Assembly (NCBI GenBank): GCA_016801885.1
Contig: CM028889.1
Coordinates: forward strand, 19,350,001 to 19,414,000
Direction of reading: 5' to 3'
From: Toxotes chatareus
Taxonomy: Eukaryota > Chordata > Actinopteri > Toxotidae
DNA: 64,000 nucleotides
Made by a program: the position numbers and the translations under genes. This document shows, one piece after another, positions 61,582 through 64,000 of the stretch. Position 1 is the first letter of the stretch. Each line of letters begins with the position of its first letter. A model generated the notes under the pieces. That model saw only the letters and a list, made by a program, of their open reading frames with translations. It was not told where the DNA came from and did not search any database.

Positions 61582-62680
61582 GTGAGTATATTGTTTATGA
61601 ATGTCTGTACATCGGAGCAGTGTGTTTTCCCAGATTTCAAGGCGACATTACATTTGAGAGATTTTGGAAAACGAACTTTGGTGCGCAAAAGGGAGGAAGC
61701 CTCTTCGCACCGGCTGAGCTGAATTTTAGTTTGTAACTTTTATAGAATATTTTTCTGCAACGTTTTTGATAAAAACTTACATGCGCACTTGTTCCGAAGA
61801 CGCAGAGAGACAATCTGTTTTCAGATGAAAAACCGTAGGGACATTAACATTATCTAGTTTCACCAAAAAAAAAAAACAAAACAAAAAACAAACAAACTGT
61901 AAACTGATTTTTTTTCTGACCTTTTTTTTTTTTTTACTTCATGTGTTTAGTGAGACTAAAAACTAGAATTAAACCTGAATTTTCTCCGTTTTAAGAATAA
62001 AATGCTTATAAACAGTTCTCAGTTATACCAAGAGGGAATGTAAGTACATGTTAATACAATGCGACTTTAAATTTAGTCCTTTAAAATATCGAGAATCAAA
62101 AGGAAATAGTGAAGAAGCCCCTTTTGTTGTTGTTCCCACACTGACTATATGTTTACACTACCAATCAGTGAAGCCCCTCTGCAGTCTTAAAAGCAATTAT
62201 GGCTCCGTGTCATTTGTTGTAAATGTTGAATTCTGGTCTGGTATCGTTTGTCAGTTTAACGACTTGGCATCGCTGCCTATTGAGACCTGTTAGTTCCACT
62301 TTCCTAAAATGTAACGAGCCTAGTAAATTAAATGTAGTTCTTCAAAGAAAAGATTGTTGAAACTGCATTATGTATATATATATATACTGTATATCTTTAG
62401 AGTTTTGACTCCATAGCATCTTTAGTCAATGGGTCCATGAGTTAAGCTCAGATTCAATTTTCTGTAACTGTAGCATCTTTTGTTAATTCAGTCTTACACC
62501 TTTAAATACATGGGGTTTAATCATAGTGTTCAGAGGAGCTACAGCACCTCAGTGTTATTTTTATCCCTCTGTTCCCTCCTCTGGTCATTTACATCTCCCC
62601 CTCTGTGTGCTATATTAATTGCAGACACACCTGACTGCACTTAGTCCACATACCCACACATCCCACTGTCTGGTGGGACC

Positions 62681-63940
62681 ATGTGGGTTCTGGATAAGAT
62701 CCGTGGGTCGGTGGAGACCGGTGTGCTGCGACAGGGAGAGAATGGAGACAAGAAAGGCGTAGCCCCAGCCTACAGCAACGTCCTCACCCCCGACAAGATC
62801 CCAGACTTTTTCATTCCACCGAAGCTGGTCAGCTGCCCCCCAGAGCCCGAGGTTCCTAACTTGAAGCCCAAAGAGGGGCTGCAACCATCCACGTCAGAGC
62901 AAACTATCGGCAGTGGTAAGAAGATCAGTAGCCCGAGAAGTCCACGTCTGGTGGCCAAGATTGCAGGAGACACCAAGAACTTGCTAAGAGTAGCAAACCG
63001 CCACATCATACAGATAGAGAGTGCTGATGATGTTGTGGCTGGAGATACCAATGCAGACCCCCAGTCGCAGACAGCTATGTCCTTGCCTTATGTTCCCAAG
63101 ACTCAGACATCTTATGGCTTTGCAACCTTAAAGGAAAGCCCCCACACTCGCCGAAAAGAGTCGCTGTTCCACTGCGAACTTACCAGTCCCATCACCTCCC
63201 CTAACACCCAGAGGAAGACCACGGGGAAAAGCAGCGAAGCTGGAAACCATCTGAATCCAGCTGACTTCAACACCTCTCACATGAACCCTTATCGATACTT
63301 CAGCGGTGGGGAAAGTGACACCTGCTCCTCAGCGGAGTCCTCTCCCTTCAGCTCTCCTCTGCTCTCCCGCTCTGCATCTCTGCTCAAGATCTTCACCCAT
63401 GAGACGCAGGCCAAAGTCGTGAAAGCCAAGCGGACATTCGCTCGCCACAGCTCCCTCTCCACCGACGAGTGCAGCTCAGCCGAGCCAAGCCCCAACATCC
63501 AGCGACGGCTCCATGTCCCCTCCTTCCACAGTGGTGCTGGAGCGTCCGACCATGGCCTCCATCGAGAGCACACCATCAACCTGCACAAAGGCGGTACGGT
63601 GAGAATCAGCGCCAACTACGACTCCAGCACCTCCCGCTTGTTGATCCGTGTCCTGGCGGCAGAGAGTCTTTATGACAAGCACTTTGACATCAAGAGCATC
63701 AACTGCTGCGTGTCCATCTATCTGAACCCAGGCAAGCTGCAGAAGCAAAGGAGCAACATCATCAAGAACAGCCGCAACCCAGTCTTCAATGAGGACTTCT
63801 TCTTTGACTCAATAAGCTCAGTTCAGGTGAAGAACCTGTCGGTGAAGTTCAAGGTGGTGAACAAAGGCACCAGCCTCAAGAGAGACACTCTGCTGGGAGA
63901 GCGTGAGGTGCCGTTAACGAAGCTGCTCACAGGGCTTTAA
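62681..63940 (+). CDS. c2cd4c: C2 calcium-dependent domain-containing protein 4C
   Basis: A single coding exon of 419 residues (human C2CD4C about 421). The C2CD4 (NLF) family is small and its members have been linked to nuclear localisation and inflammatory or endocrine regulation; the molecular role of C2CD4C is unclear. It starts MWVLDKIRGSVETGVLRQGE, a conserved family opening. Ser-rich low-complexity regions follow (FSGGESDTCSSAESSPFSSP; TDECSSAEPSP). A type C2 beta-sandwich covers about residues 298-419 (RLLIRVLAAESLYDK, CCVSIYLNPGKLQKQRSNII, NPVFNEDFFF, DTLLGEREVPL). The first calcium loop lacks an obvious run of Asp ligands, so calcium binding is doubtful. The TAA at 63938-63940 is followed by 3' UTR to the window edge. 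Position beside cdc34 agrees with human 19p13.3. Confidence 0.93.
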   Translation: MWVLDKIRGSVETGVLRQGENGDKKGVAPAYSNVLTPDKIPDFFIPPKLVSCPPEPEVPNLKPKEGLQPSTSEQTIGSGKKISSPRSPRLVAKIAGDTKNLLRVANRHIIQIESADDVVAGDTNADPQSQTAMSLPYVPKTQTSYGFATLKESPHTRRKESLFHCELTSPITSPNTQRKTTGKSSEAGNHLNPADFNTSHMNPYRYFSGGESDTCSSAESSPFSSPLLSRSASLLKIFTHETQAKVVKAKRTFARHSSLSTDECSSAEPSPNIQRRLHVPSFHSGAGASDHGLHREHTINLHKGGTVRISANYDSSTSRLLIRVLAAESLYDKHFDIKSINCCVSIYLNPGKLQKQRSNIIKNSRNPVFNEDFFFDSISSVQVKNLSVKFKVVNKGTSLKRDTLLGEREVPLTKLLTGL

Positions 63941-64000
63941 AGCCACAGGACCCGGAGGTTAAAGGAGGCAAAAACCAAGGATACTGATTGAAACTTAAAT

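Overview
The window is vertebrate genomic DNA, most likely from a teleost (percomorph-like) fish. Genes are split by canonical GT-AG introns. Proteins are close to their human orthologues, and fish-type dispersed repeats, a tRNA-derived SINE and long CA/GT microsatellites are present. No bacterial, viral or CRISPR features were seen.

Layout: (1) 62-130 is the last coding exon of an unidentified + strand gene. (2) 1155-2654, minus strand, is a complete fumarate hydratase (fh) coding sequence with no intron. (3) 3493-9142 is hdgfl2 (16 coding exons), head to head with fh across an 838-bp gap. (4) 10819-36977 is ap3d1, the AP-3 delta subunit (32 coding exons found). (5) 40837-51872 is cdc34, an E2 ubiquitin-conjugating enzyme (5 exons, 8.3-kb first intron). 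(6) About 6.8 kb without recognisable genes follows, holding a SINE, two CTCF-like motifs and a small duplicated segment. (7) 61435-63940 is c2cd4c, with a TATA promoter, a non-coding first exon and a single coding exon. The human orthologues of hdgfl2, ap3d1, cdc34 and c2cd4c all lie at 19p13.3, so the block keeps old synteny. FH is on human chromosome 1 and has many exons, so the intronless fh looks like an inserted retrocopy.

The most unusual region is the ap3d1 intron at 22781-27460. It holds a body of about 1.04 kb present twice in direct orientation. Each body is followed by a CA-rich tail studded with hairpins of three sequence families (arms 15-19 nt, loops 3-11 nt), and a 38-nt-arm hairpin stands at the left edge. 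The short conserved AP-3 delta exon expected between the flanking exons (encoding a segment like QEQANNPFYIKSSPS) is not found anywhere in this intron. The flanking exons are in phase 0, so the frame is kept without it.

The genes do not form one pathway. Fumarase works in the TCA cycle and fumarate handling, HDGFL2 binds chromatin, AP-3 delta sorts cargo to lysosome-related organelles, CDC34 is the SCF-partner E2, and C2CD4C is a C2-domain protein of uncertain role. Exon borders were set by eye from splice signals, reading phase and remembered family sequences; no alignment was run.
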